Below, piece after piece: positions 21,447 through 32,015 of a DNA stretch of 64,000 nucleotides; positions within the stretch are counted from its first letter, which is position 1; each line of letters starts with the position of its first letter. The DNA lies in contig MPUH01000026.1 in assembly GCA_001970955.1 (NCBI GenBank), forward strand, positions 93,168 to 157,167, given 5' to 3'. The translations under genes and the position numbers were made by a program. This DNA is from Stentor coeruleus. Lineage: Eukaryota; Ciliophora; Heterotrichea; Heterotrichida; Stentoridae. Below the pieces are notes generated by a model that was given only the letters and a program-made list of their open reading frames with translations, did no database searches and was not told where the DNA came from.

Positions 21447-24400
21447 TTAACTTTTCATAACATAAAACCTATAATCCTCATCACTTCTAGTCAAAAAGAA
21501 CAGCAAGTCTAAATTTGAACTATAAATAACTTCTTGAATCAAATCTAAATCTTCTTTTATAAAACAAACATAAGGGCTATTACAAAGAGCATCAGTTCTG
21601 TAAACCTTATTATCATTAACGAACACTAGTAAATCTTTAATTAACGCTGCTGACTTGCCTGATTTTTCAAAACTATCACGTATGTATATTGTTTTATTTA
21701 TATAAAAAAAGCTAAATGAAGTATCAGATTCAGCAACAATCACACCAAGATCATTACAATAAATTGATGTACATTCTATTGATATTCGATTAAAAATATA
21801 TCCTGATTTATAATCATGTAAAAGAATTATATCTGAAGAGCAGCTGACTATTAACTGTAAAACTTCGATATAACATATAGATATAATTGGTGAATAATGC
21901 CCAACAAGATCTGTCACTGTATCTAAATTTTTATACAAGTAAAGTGATGAGTCTGAGCTTCCAATTACCAATAAACACCCCCCAAGCATTGCAGAAATCC
22001 TAGCTTTTAATGGTTTGATTATTTTATAAACTTCCCCATTTATTGTGTGCAAATAGATTGAAAAATCTTCATATCCCCCAGTAACTAAATACTCATCCTT
22101 ATATATTCCAACTTTCATATCTTCTTCTATCATAGTAGGTACATCTTTTATATACATATCCTTATTCCCATAAGCATCCCCATCTCCTTTTTTCTTAGTA
22201 TCAAATGCTGTTTTTGCATTAATCTTTGTAACTTTAATATCTTGTTTTTCTATACAAACTAAAATAATAAGTGAAGTTGTTGTCACAATAAAAAACTTAT
22301 TCTTTGATTTATAAACAGTATATTTGATAATATTAACATTATTGTTCATTATATCATAATCAAGAGATGTTTTTGTTGAACAAAATTCTTTTGAAGGATG
22401 AGGATTATCAAAGATTTTTATTGGAGTTTGGCCAAAATGCACTACTTGACTGACAAGTGGAAAGTGAATATTAGCAGGATTGAGTTTAATGATTCTTTTA
22501 AATGTATCTTCATATGTTACAGGATGAAAAAGGTTATAATGACTTAATGCTTTAGCTCCACGTTGTTTACAGCCGAAAATCAAGTCGATCCAGGAGCCAA
22601 TTTTCTGACTTACATATTCAGATTCAAGAGCAGATTGATGGATTCTTATAAATTTTAAAGGTGATTGGCATGCCCAATCAGGTAGTTCAACATTATCGAC
22701 CATAACTTTATTTTGACGAGTTCCAAACATTTCTTTGTTAACATTGACGAACATATCTGGTAAGTAAAAATGTTCAGGAATAAGTTCTTTACAATCACCA
22801 TAAAAAGATTGGCATGATTCCCATGAGTTTTTTATTGATATGTAAAGTCTGTCTGGGACATCAAAGCATCCACCTTGTAAAGACATTGATTGACGTGTAA
22901 ATGGTTCTATACGGACAAGGTAGTGGAGGATTATCCCACCATTTGAGTAGTGAGAGCCATGATGATATGGAGCAGCTTCTTCTTGTCGAGAAATTTCGAA
23001 TTTTCTACTACAATTATCTTGTCCTTTTTTGTCTGTAGCTCCAATAGGCATTTCTAATTCTCGATAATTGGATTTATCTTCTAAGTTAATTTCTTTTTCA
23101 GTGTAGTTTTTGAGAATCCATGGGAAAACTGGGTATTGACTAAGATCATTATAAGACCTTCCTGCAAATTTATTAACTATCATCAAATAGTCAAAATTAC
23201 TAATCTCTCCATTTTTCCATTGTTTCTGGTACTTTTGCAGATTTTTCATTGTCAAAATTTTAGCACCAGATTTATCGTAGGTTCTTAATTTATTCCAAGC
23301 TTTCTTAAAATCATGTTCAGTAATAAAATTAATAAACCTAGATTTGCCTGAAGTGAAATAAATTTCTACAGCACAATGCACATGAATAAACCTTCTTCTA
23401 ACAATTTCTTCAATATCAGCTACTTTCCAAAATCTATACCCATCATGCTGTATCTGTGATTCCGGTAGTGAATTTGCTCTAAATTCATTTTTTTTGGTTT
23501 CCTCAGAATAAAAATACACATCATTCATTGGTTTTTTAATATTCTTACTATGAAACACAATTTGGTCATTCTCAAGAGATATTGTCCCATAATAAGATCC
23601 ATACAAGAAAATCAACTCACATTCTAATTCAACTGTACTTACAGACATTATACCTTCTTCTTTATCTAATGGAATATCATCAATATCATTAAGATAATTT
23701 GAAGATCTTGTACCTGCTGTATTATCCCCAGTATCTCGAACACTATATGATATTTTTCTATTAGTATTCATAAAAAGTATTGAACTTGTTAGTCTTGATA
23801 CTTTTGAAAACTTTTCAGTCCCTTTAAAAAGAAACGGTTTACGGCCAACTGCATCAAAGCGTGATAATGAGAAAAGCTTCTCACTCTCTTTAGTGTCATT
23901 GTGATAGATATCCATGTATTTTTTTATAACTCTTTTAATTCTTTTTTCTTTAAGTGCATCATTTTTATTAGTCTCATTAGTTTGATAATCTTCAACAGGG
24001 TTATTATTCTTAAAAATTTTTTTAGGTAAAACTGTAGGAACATAAAAATAATTAACCAATTTGCTGTATCTATATGAAAGAATGTCAAGTTTAGCTATGG
24101 TTAAAATTTTCAGATAAGATATCACACTATGATTGTATTTCAGAATACTATTCTTAATGTTTTGATAAAAATCTTTTATTTGCCCAAAATCTATTTCTAG
24201 TCGATATCTTTCTATAGGATAGATAATTTTGTTTTCTTTTTCTTCTATATTTTTTTTCCAGTTTTGTTCATTAGCATCAAGAAAGTTCTTGTTAGAAAGC
24301 AGCTTTTTTAAATTTTTAATCAGAGAAAACTTTTTTTTCATAAAAAATTCAGTGAGTTTTTGTGAAAAATCATTATCGAATTGTGTGCAGGTTTCTAAGA

Positions 24401-27400
24401 TAGACATTGATTCGCAGTAGATATAAAGAGAAAAAAGCATATCATCTTTTTTAGATTTTTCTGGGATAAAAGTACATCGTTCAGGGATTTCTTTTTTATC
24501 TTCAGTATTTTTGTCATTTTTGTTGTCTTCATCTGACTGCAGAAATTTCTTCCCATCCTTAATCAACTTCCATTCTTTTTCATCATCTTTAACTTTATTT
24601 CCTCTGCATATCTTTTTTAGCCATTCGATGAAAATTATTTTTTTCTCAAAGTGCATCAACATAAATATAAACTTGAATATCTGCCGACAAATTCCACCAT
24701 CACGAAACATTATAGCTTTGTCTCCTGTCATCCTGCATTTCTCAAAATCTTCAAACTGCATATTCCCAATTTTTGGGAAATTTAAGGATATTTTAGACTT
24801 AAAAATATATTTGTTCACAAGTATTTCCACAATAGAACTAAAATAATTAAATGTCTCAGTATTTATCCCGATAACAACAAGTAAATCTTCAATAACATTC
24901 ATTATTTCTATAAAATACATTTGCTTTGATAAAATAACTTTCCTTGAATTTTTAGATATCAAAATTTCTTCTATAAGATTTAAATCATACATATAACCTT
25001 CTCTTTTACTAAGGAACTCTATAAAAATCCTAAGCTTAGACAAGTTCTTAAAAGCTTCTATATTCAAAAATATCGACTTAGTAAACTGGACAAATTTATC
25101 ATAATTTTCATTCTCCTTATGGCTAAAAAATGGATATGTCCATCCAGGAAACCCTTCAAAAGCAACAAAAACTTCACAAAACCTCAATTTTTCCATGCTT
25201 TTTTTGATTTTATAAAGTACTTCCACAAAACAATCAGGGGATTTTATAAACATATTATGTAAATCCGCAGTTATCAACCCAAGAAAATTCTTATAATAAC
25301 CCCCATCACCTATCAAAGAATGTGTTTTTGATTTTGACTGCTCAACTCTTTTTATAAACTCTCTTAGTTTCCAAGCTTCAACAAAATTAAAAATATCTTC
25401 ATAAACTTTGATTTTTATTTTGTCAATAAAACAATCCTCAAGCGCTGAGTAAATTTTGTTATAAAGTTCAAGTTCTCTTGTGTATTCTGTACGAAAATCG
25501 AAAATTCTTTGAAGATTTTTATCGAAGCTACAGAATTTTATTAAGTTTAGAAACATTCTTAAGCAACAATTGAATATTATATAATCGATTTTCCTGTTTT
25601 TAGCAACTGCTTTTTGGAAGATTTTACAGGTTTCATCAATCAGGTGAATATGTTCATCTGTAGTCCACCCTCGTTTTTTTGTAAGGACTAAAGTGTCAAA
25701 AAAATTCGTACATGATTGTTGAATTTCTTCAATATTTGACTCAATGGCTAATTTGTGTATTATTGATATGATTAATTCAATGTTTTTATTTTTGATAAGT
25801 ATGACTATTTGTTTAGATAAAATTTGGAATATATAAGGAAATGCTATTTGCTTAGCAGAAACTTCAATAAAACTTACAAAGAATTTCATAATATCATCTA
25901 GATTTGTATATATAGTCCCATTGCTAAACATAAAGAAAATATTTAATAAATGAGTGATATCAGAGTTTTCTTTAATCCTAGCCCAAAACTGTGAGTTTTC
26001 TATAATATTATTCAAAGCTCGAGTTTCTCGGTTTTTTTCTATAAGTTTCAAAGTGAGATTTGAGAAACTTTCAATCAATTCCTGGGATATATTTTCAATC
26101 TGTTCATTCATTAAAAAAAATAAACCTTCATATAGATCATCATCAACAGAGCCAACAGTTTCATAATACTCACTATCTATACTTTCACTAATAATTTTTA
26201 TAAATTCAGAAAAATCAAGGATGTTTTCAGAATTTTTTAATATAGGAAGCATGCATTTTAGCCCTCCAACTGCAATAAGAATTTCATAACCATTTAATAT
26301 TGATGTGAATTCAGGTAGATTTTGAGGTTTATGAGGATCTTTAAGGTTTCTAAAAGGTAAGCTTAAAGTAAGGGAATCTAAAATCAGCTGGCTTTTGTTA
26401 ATTTCAGATATGATTTTTTCATGATCTGTAATGTTTTTAATTATAGCGCAGGTTTCGGCAGAATTAAAAGCAAAAAAGTACTCGAATTTCCCATTAATTA
26501 CAATTTGCATATCACTCATTTTTTCAAAGATACTGTCTAGATCTGGCCATGAAAGCCTATCTTCATAGTCATTAGCTTTAACGAATAATGTTTTTTTATT
26601 TTTTTGCCTTCCTCCATAGGATATTATAACATGCATCCATTGATAAGGTTTAATATAAGCTATATCGTTTCTACTTGTCTCAGTTTCTCTTTCGATATTC
26701 ATATAAAGTTTTGTGTTACTAGTGTAAATATTAACTTGGGTAGTTGAGTCTTTATAAATACTAATGATTTTCTGTTTTTCTTCTATATTTTCAATGAAAA
26801 ACCTAAAAACAATAGAAAATTCTTTCTTTTCAGGGCCGATATTCAGTTTTTTCTTATTAAATTGACCTTCTGGGAAAGAAAAATACCGAAGACTTGGGAT
26901 TTTGGATTGAATAAAACACAATAAAACATGTAAAATACTGCAGATGCATTTTTTATTAAAAAAACTAAAGCGCAAAAGGTGCTTTAATTCAATTAAACTT
27001 ATTCTCTCACAGATTATAGGACAGAGTTTATCGAAAATCAATGGGCTTATAAACATTCTTTCCGATTCAAAGAGTTTTATTCTTAAGCCTGTTTCCATAA
27101 ATTTACCTTTGATTATAGGTTGATTAGAAGAAATTATTGACAGGAAAATTTTTTCATACAATTCTTGGCTTATGTTTTCAGTTAAGAGAATTTCAAAAAG
27201 AACGTCTAAGATTTTATTTTTACCTTCATTTTCATTATTAAAAGCTAAAAGAAGGTTTTCTAAAACAATTTCATAGTACCAAGTAATATCAAATGCCATA
27301 TCATTCATAACATTTCTTAGTCTTTTTAAACAATCTTGAGGTTTAGTATAGACTTTATTATAGCAAACTGATTTTGCTATGAGTTTAGCTAGACTACAAA

Positions 27401-28091
27401 GAGGTTTTTCATTTGGCTGATCTTGAGAAAAATTTGCCACACATATTTTGTCAAGAGCTCTTATGACATCTTCATTTCCAGGAAGGGCAAAGAAAAATGA
27501 GTATTCGGACAATTCTTCATACAATCTTAAGTATTTGGTTTTACTAGAAGATTTACTAATAACTTCGCTAGCTGTCGTAAAAAATTTTGTGACTAAAGTA
27601 CTTGTTTCATCAGCAAAATTCTGACTCTCTGAGAAAAGGGGGATTTTTTCACCTAAGTGGCATAAAGTCAGAAGTGTTTCAAAAGAAATTTCTAATACCT
27701 CAGAAGACTCAAATGTTTCAATATTAGAAATCAGGCCAATGACTGAGATTATTAAACCTTTCATTGTTCTTAGGTTAGATTCTTGGAAATTCACTCCTTG
27801 AGATGTTAATTCTCTTAGTAAGCGTAGCATAAGTGATACTTTTTTCCAAGAATTATCACTGACCAAATTTATCCAGTATAAAAGATCAGCTAAGACCCGA
27901 TTAAGACTGTATTTCGTAGGTTTTGTCTGGGCTAATTCCCTTAAACATGCTTCTACTACAGTTAGAAAATCGTCAATATTACCTACTTGGTTTTCATATT
28001 GTTCCCATCTTGAATAAGTGTCTTTCAAGTGCTTGAATTCCAACACACTGTTTTTGCTAGTTGCCATATTAAGATTGGTATTATAAATCAT
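21447..28091 (-). CDS. BEACH-WD40 protein (neurobeachin/LYST/WDFY3 class)
   Basis: A single 2214-aa ORF. The N-terminal ~1400 residues are helical, armadillo-like, with a concanavalin-like region at about 420-540 (ends KPYQWMHVIISYGG). A PH-BEACH domain lies at about 1480-1600 (VSTVELECELIFLYGSYYG to HDFKKAWNKL). The BEACH domain is at about 1620-1860 (NFDYLMIVNKFAGRSYND, PYHHGSHYSNG, FDVPDRLYISIKNSW, LPDWACQSPLKFI, WIDLIFGCKQRG). WD40-like repeats occupy the last ~300 residues (for example GHYSPIISICY and SCSSDIILLHDY). Such proteins scaffold vesicle traffic, lysosome or autophagy processes. Length is shorter than human relatives (about 2800-3800). Terminator TAA. Confidence 0.95.
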   Translation of the reverse strand: MIYNTNLNMATSKNSVLEFKHLKDTYSRWEQYENQVGNIDDFLTVVEACLRELAQTKPTKYSLNRVLADLLYWINLVSDNSWKKVSLMLRLLRELTSQGVNFQESNLRTMKGLIISVIGLISNIETFESSEVLEISFETLLTLCHLGEKIPLFSESQNFADETSTLVTKFFTTASEVISKSSSKTKYLRLYEELSEYSFFFALPGNEDVIRALDKICVANFSQDQPNEKPLCSLAKLIAKSVCYNKVYTKPQDCLKRLRNVMNDMAFDITWYYEIVLENLLLAFNNENEGKNKILDVLFEILLTENISQELYEKIFLSIISSNQPIIKGKFMETGLRIKLFESERMFISPLIFDKLCPIICERISLIELKHLLRFSFFNKKCICSILHVLLCFIQSKIPSLRYFSFPEGQFNKKKLNIGPEKKEFSIVFRFFIENIEEKQKIISIYKDSTTQVNIYTSNTKLYMNIERETETSRNDIAYIKPYQWMHVIISYGGRQKNKKTLFVKANDYEDRLSWPDLDSIFEKMSDMQIVINGKFEYFFAFNSAETCAIIKNITDHEKIISEINKSQLILDSLTLSLPFRNLKDPHKPQNLPEFTSILNGYEILIAVGGLKCMLPILKNSENILDFSEFIKIISESIDSEYYETVGSVDDDLYEGLFFLMNEQIENISQELIESFSNLTLKLIEKNRETRALNNIIENSQFWARIKENSDITHLLNIFFMFSNGTIYTNLDDIMKFFVSFIEVSAKQIAFPYIFQILSKQIVILIKNKNIELIISIIHKLAIESNIEEIQQSCTNFFDTLVLTKKRGWTTDEHIHLIDETCKIFQKAVAKNRKIDYIIFNCCLRMFLNLIKFCSFDKNLQRIFDFRTEYTRELELYNKIYSALEDCFIDKIKIKVYEDIFNFVEAWKLREFIKRVEQSKSKTHSLIGDGGYYKNFLGLITADLHNMFIKSPDCFVEVLYKIKKSMEKLRFCEVFVAFEGFPGWTYPFFSHKENENYDKFVQFTKSIFLNIEAFKNLSKLRIFIEFLSKREGYMYDLNLIEEILISKNSRKVILSKQMYFIEIMNVIEDLLVVIGINTETFNYFSSIVEILVNKYIFKSKISLNFPKIGNMQFEDFEKCRMTGDKAIMFRDGGICRQIFKFIFMLMHFEKKIIFIEWLKKICRGNKVKDDEKEWKLIKDGKKFLQSDEDNKNDKNTEDKKEIPERCTFIPEKSKKDDMLFSLYIYCESMSILETCTQFDNDFSQKLTEFFMKKKFSLIKNLKKLLSNKNFLDANEQNWKKNIEEKENKIIYPIERYRLEIDFGQIKDFYQNIKNSILKYNHSVISYLKILTIAKLDILSYRYSKLVNYFYVPTVLPKKIFKNNNPVEDYQTNETNKNDALKEKRIKRVIKKYMDIYHNDTKESEKLFSLSRFDAVGRKPFLFKGTEKFSKVSRLTSSILFMNTNRKISYSVRDTGDNTAGTRSSNYLNDIDDIPLDKEEGIMSVSTVELECELIFLYGSYYGTISLENDQIVFHSKNIKKPMNDVYFYSEETKKNEFRANSLPESQIQHDGYRFWKVADIEEIVRRRFIHVHCAVEIYFTSGKSRFINFITEHDFKKAWNKLRTYDKSGAKILTMKNLQKYQKQWKNGEISNFDYLMIVNKFAGRSYNDLSQYPVFPWILKNYTEKEINLEDKSNYRELEMPIGATDKKGQDNCSRKFEISRQEEAAPYHHGSHYSNGGIILHYLVRIEPFTRQSMSLQGGCFDVPDRLYISIKNSWESCQSFYGDCKELIPEHFYLPDMFVNVNKEMFGTRQNKVMVDNVELPDWACQSPLKFIRIHQSALESEYVSQKIGSWIDLIFGCKQRGAKALSHYNLFHPVTYEDTFKRIIKLNPANIHFPLVSQVVHFGQTPIKIFDNPHPSKEFCSTKTSLDYDIMNNNVNIIKYTVYKSKNKFFIVTTTSLIILVCIEKQDIKVTKINAKTAFDTKKKGDGDAYGNKDMYIKDVPTMIEEDMKVGIYKDEYLVTGGYEDFSIYLHTINGEVYKIIKPLKARISAMLGGCLLVIGSSDSSLYLYKNLDTVTDLVGHYSPIISICYIEVLQLIVSCSSDIILLHDYKSGYIFNRISIECTSIYCNDLGVIVAESDTSFSFFYINKTIYIRDSFEKSGKSAALIKDLLVFVNDNKVYRTDALCNSPYVCFIKEDLDLIQEVIYSSNLDLLFFLTRSDEDYRFYVMKS

Positions 28092-29721
28092 TGAAATTCT
28101 TCTGGATAAATATTTTCTGCTGAAAATGCCTTAGTGTATATAATAAACTCTTAAAATGGAGAAGAATATTATATGATAAACTTTTTATAATAAGAAATAT
28201 TGTGTGGAAAAACTTTGTTTATATAAATATAAGAGGATGAATAAAGGAAAAATATTTTAGATTTTTTTGTAGTAATAATTGTGATTTAGACTTTTTAGAA
28301 GAGGTTTAGATTAGTTTTTAATGAATTATTTGGTATAAAAGTTGAAATTTTATTGTAGTATGGCTGATTGGATCTAAAAAAGAAATAAATAGAACTTCGA
28401 TAAGGAAGAAAGCATCGTTTGGTAATATTGATAGGATTAGTTTTGTTAAAATTACTATAGGATGTGTATTTGGTAATGATGCTTGTAGATGAAATTATGT
28501 TTTTATTTGTTTAGCTGACATAAAATGTTAGGCCAGTTATAATTCATAAAAGACTTTTATGATGTTTAGGGCAGCAGATTCACTTTTTTCATAGGTTGTT
28601 TGTTATAGTTTTTTTAACTAATAGACTGTTTTCTAATTAGAAATGTTTATCTAGAGAGATTCTAAATTTTACTACCATAGACATATTTAAAAGGCCTTAT
28701 GGACAACTATGAAAAATTTAGAAATCGTCATTAGTTTTATAAGTAATTTTTATATTTGATTATTTTTAATAGTATATTTAGTCTAGTAATTGGATATTTT
28801 ATACAGAAGGTTTTAATTTATTATTTTAATACTATGATTTTTTTAGATAAGAAAAACTTAGGGCTCTTATATTTTAATGCATATAATTATTTTTATATTG
28901 ATAAGGATGGTATTAGATTTAATATATATGTAAACGATAATTTTTTTAAGCCTTGTTTTGTTTTTTATTATAGAAAGATTTTAGGTAAGGCATTAAAAAT
29001 TCTTTTGAGATTTAAACTGGTAGTATAACTAGTATTTTAAATTTTTAATAAGATATTTATAAACTTACTGATATATTTTATATCAGCATAAACTTGCTGG
29101 TGGCTGTCAATATCATAAACACAATATATGCTATTCACTGGAATATTATAATTATAAACTTTCTATATTCATCAAAATGCACATTATACCTTTAAATTTA
29201 CTATATTTACTTCTTCAGTATATATTACTCATTATCCAACTTTACTTATCTCAAAAGTTCCTCATATATTTTTCTTTTACCTCCTCTCTTCATACTCCAA
29301 TTCTTTCTTCTCAAAAAATCTTTTTTTTCTACTTAAATCCTATAATTTATATAATTTTCATAATTGTTTAAAAAATGAGGAAAATAAGTATATTGACTTG
29401 TAATTATTTCAATATAATCTTGAGTTTTTAAATAAGAATATCTTAGCTTCATGTGGTTTTTTTATAATAATAAAGTATTTAACAATTTTAAAATTGAAGA
29501 ATTTGCTTCGTATTTATAAAGGTTATTTGTAAAATATAGGATATGATATGCTTTAGGAAAATTTGAAGCTAATGAATTATTGCTCATAATATATTTATTA
29601 TTAAATTTGAGTTATTTAAAATATACTTGTAAGAGCATTAAGATTTATATATAATACTTAAAAACTATTTGTGATTTGTAATTTTTTAGTTGAATATTTA
29701 AGATAAGCAAAATAATTAGCA
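28092..29721. other. Intergenic, 1.6 kb, no gene called
   Basis: Extremely AT-rich. The plus strand is G-rich to about 29030, C-rich from 29060 to 29350, then G-rich again to 29700. Two short open stretches (28756-29028, which starts at TTG, and 29177-29371) consist of F/Y/I/L/N residues and look like chance products of AT-rich sequence. Confidence 0.6.
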
Positions 29722-30693
29722 CTAATTATAAATTTCTTCTTTGAGTTTTTTGATTTCCTCTTTGCGTTTGTTATCATAAAACTCAACAATTTGGGTAATT
29801 TCTTCGTTCATATTCTTTTTCATCTCATCAACAACCAAATTAAGTAACCCACTTCCTTCAGACAGTTCAGAAATTTGTGACTCATAATTCATTTTTGTTT
29901 CAAGTATCTTTAGTGCCTTTTCACTAAGGTTTTGCTCCATAAGTTCTTCAAGCCGTTTCTCGAATTTTTCATTTATTATATCATCAGAAGTAAACAAACT
30001 AGACTTAGTACAAGTTGTATCTCCTTCTTCCATATAGCTTTCGTTATTATCAATAATCTGCGACTTTTTGCTAAGTAAACTAAAATTCTGACTTTTCGCA
30101 TATCTGTTCCTTTTCCTCATAGCAACCCTTTTCTCTAATTCTAAATCCTGTTCCTTAATACTTTCCACAATTTTAACTAAAACACTCTCTGTATTTTCAT
30201 TAACAGATTTTATCAAATTTAAACAACTACTCCCATTACTCAGCACATTAGTAAATTGACAAGCTAAATTTTTCCTATCCTCTTCAACTTGTTCTTTTCT
30301 AATCTCTAAACCCATTTTCTCATCATTCACTAATATTTTTTTCGGACTCAAAGAGCGTTTTCCTGTATTTCCTATTTCTCTACTAAAATCCTTAGTATTA
30401 TCCTTTTGCAAAATACATAAAATCTCAGGTCTTAAAAGCATTTTGTGCATACGTTCCTGGAAATCTAGATACTTAGGATTATCCTGCGTTTCATAATGTT
30501 CAACAGCTTTAGTATAAAGAGCAATAAGTTCGTTTATTAGTATCATACTTGGGTTTTTTTCAAGTTCGATTTCCTTTTCTATAATAGAATTTGCCAAGTC
30601 TGCTGGGAATTCACAAACGGCTATATGGTGTTTAGGTTTTTGAAGGAACTGTGTATAAGCTCGACGATGGCTCATTTCTATTATTTTTATCAT
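29722..30693 (-). CDS. Hypothetical coiled-coil protein, 323 aa
   Basis: Family not recognised. Residues about 1-95 look globular and helical (FLQKPKHHIAVCEFP, NELIALYTKAVEHYE, DFQERMHKMLLRPEIL); about 140-320 are charged coiled coil. A second ATG six codons on (MSHRRAYTQF) could be the true start. Stop TAG. The N 30822 join lies just upstream and does not affect the coding part. Confidence 0.72.
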   Translation of the reverse strand: MIKIIEMSHRRAYTQFLQKPKHHIAVCEFPADLANSIIEKEIELEKNPSMILINELIALYTKAVEHYETQDNPKYLDFQERMHKMLLRPEILCILQKDNTKDFSREIGNTGKRSLSPKKILVNDEKMGLEIRKEQVEEDRKNLACQFTNVLSNGSSCLNLIKSVNENTESVLVKIVESIKEQDLELEKRVAMRKRNRYAKSQNFSLLSKKSQIIDNNESYMEEGDTTCTKSSLFTSDDIINEKFEKRLEELMEQNLSEKALKILETKMNYESQISELSEGSGLLNLVVDEMKKNMNEEITQIVEFYDNKRKEEIKKLKEEIYN

Positions 30694-30697
30694 TTTG

Positions 30698-30946
30698 ATA
30701 TATGATTACAGTAAAAAACTAGATAAATGTTTATAATAATACTTAATTTATATGATAGTTTTATATTTTCGAATATTTTTAGCCTATTAATTTAACTGTT
30801 GCAGAGTTTGCTTTAGTGATGNATATATGATTACAGTAAAAAACTAGATAAATGCTTATAATAATACTTAATTTATATGATGGTTTTATATTTTCGAATA
30901 TTTTTAGCCTATTAATTTAACTGTTGCAGAGTTTGCTTTAGTGATG
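30698..30946. repeat. Unmerged overlap at N 30822 (offset 125)
   Basis: The sequence from 30698 is repeated after the N with two transitions (t/c and a/g), consistent with two haplotypes. Confidence 0.9.
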
Positions 30947-31918
30947 CTAATGTTTCATTAATTTTATCAAGTCCAGAATTCAAACTTGGAGGCTCAGNGC
31001 TAATGTTTCATTAATTTTATCAAGTCCAGAATTCAAACTTGGAGGCTCAGCAACGATTTTATACTTGTTAAACTCGCTTTGAAGAAGATTTCGCCTATAG
31101 TTTTTCAGTTCCTTATCAAAATTAGTCGGTATTTCCGGCTCTGGGAATTCTCTTGGTATTGGGTATTTTGTAGCTTTTGGAAACCTAGAGGCACTTGTGT
31201 CTCTTATATTCCCCCCTTTATAGCTTTGCATGTTTTCAATGAAATTTTTTAATTGATTCCTATCTTGTAAACTTTGTCTATAAGTTTCTAATGATGCAGA
31301 TACAATAGGGTATTTTGGAGCTTCAGGTTCAAGTTGTATTTCTTTAAAACTATATAAAGAATTAGGAATATCAATACTATGAGTCCTACTAAACCTTGAT
31401 CTTCTCAATCTAGGTTTGCTGATTTTTATTTTTTTAATAGAATTTTGTTCTAATTCTCTAGGACTGATGGTTTCTATTGAACTTATCATTGACTTACCAA
31501 CTGATCTTCGGAAATTTTTCATATCATCTTTGGTCTTTTCTAAAGACTTAGGTGCTTTCTTATCTACTTTCTGTATAGATGACCATTCTAACTGGAACTC
31601 ATACATTAGTTTTCTTGATTTTGTCCAGTTAGGAAAAAGACTTGTAAGAAGATCGAGAAATTTCTGCATTGCTGTGGATTTAGACAGAGAAGACAGTTTT
31701 TTCCATTCTTCGATACGTTTTTTCCTTTCTGCTTGGGAACATAAATTAAGGTCAGGAATAGACAAATCAGAAGAATATTTACCAAATGATACATAAAGAT
31801 GAAGTGCTCCTAGTTGTGCTCTTTGTGCTTCTGAAATCGAGATTGGTTTTTCTTCAGATAGATAGAAATGGGCAGCTAAATACTGCTTTGATAGAGGCCA
31901 TAAGTAAAAATTATCCAT
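30912..31918 (-). CDS. Acyl-CoA-binding-like domain protein (split by assembly join)
   Basis: Collapsing the overlap at N 30998 (offset 53) leaves 954 nt, a 317-aa ORF that ends SLKQTLQQLN and TAA at 30912. As written, the ORF runs into an artificial end near 30980. Residues about 10-98 resemble an ACBP helical bundle: AQLGALHLYVSFGKYS, IPDLNLCSQAERKKRIEEW and KKLSSLSKSTAMQKFLDLL, with the typical W in the third helix region. ACBPs bind long-chain acyl-CoA; ligand residues were not checked. The remaining ~220 residues are basic and disordered, with a short C-terminal coil. Confidence 0.75.
30946..31050. repeat. Unmerged overlap at N 30998 (offset 53)
   Basis: An exact 52-bp copy flanks the N inside the ACBP-like gene; collapsing restores its C-terminus. 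Confidence 0.93.
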
Positions 31919-32015
31919 AATTATATTTTCAGCATTGTTAAGAAGAATGTATCCATGCTAAATGAGTATATACTTACTTGTATTAGTCTAAATTAGATAT
32001 ATTATTATACTGATA

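Noticed and set aside
28756-29371. Two short open frames in the 28-29.7 kb gap
   Set aside because: The first starts at TTG, both consist almost wholly of F/Y/I/L/N/K residues expected by chance at this AT content, and neither has a recognisable motif.
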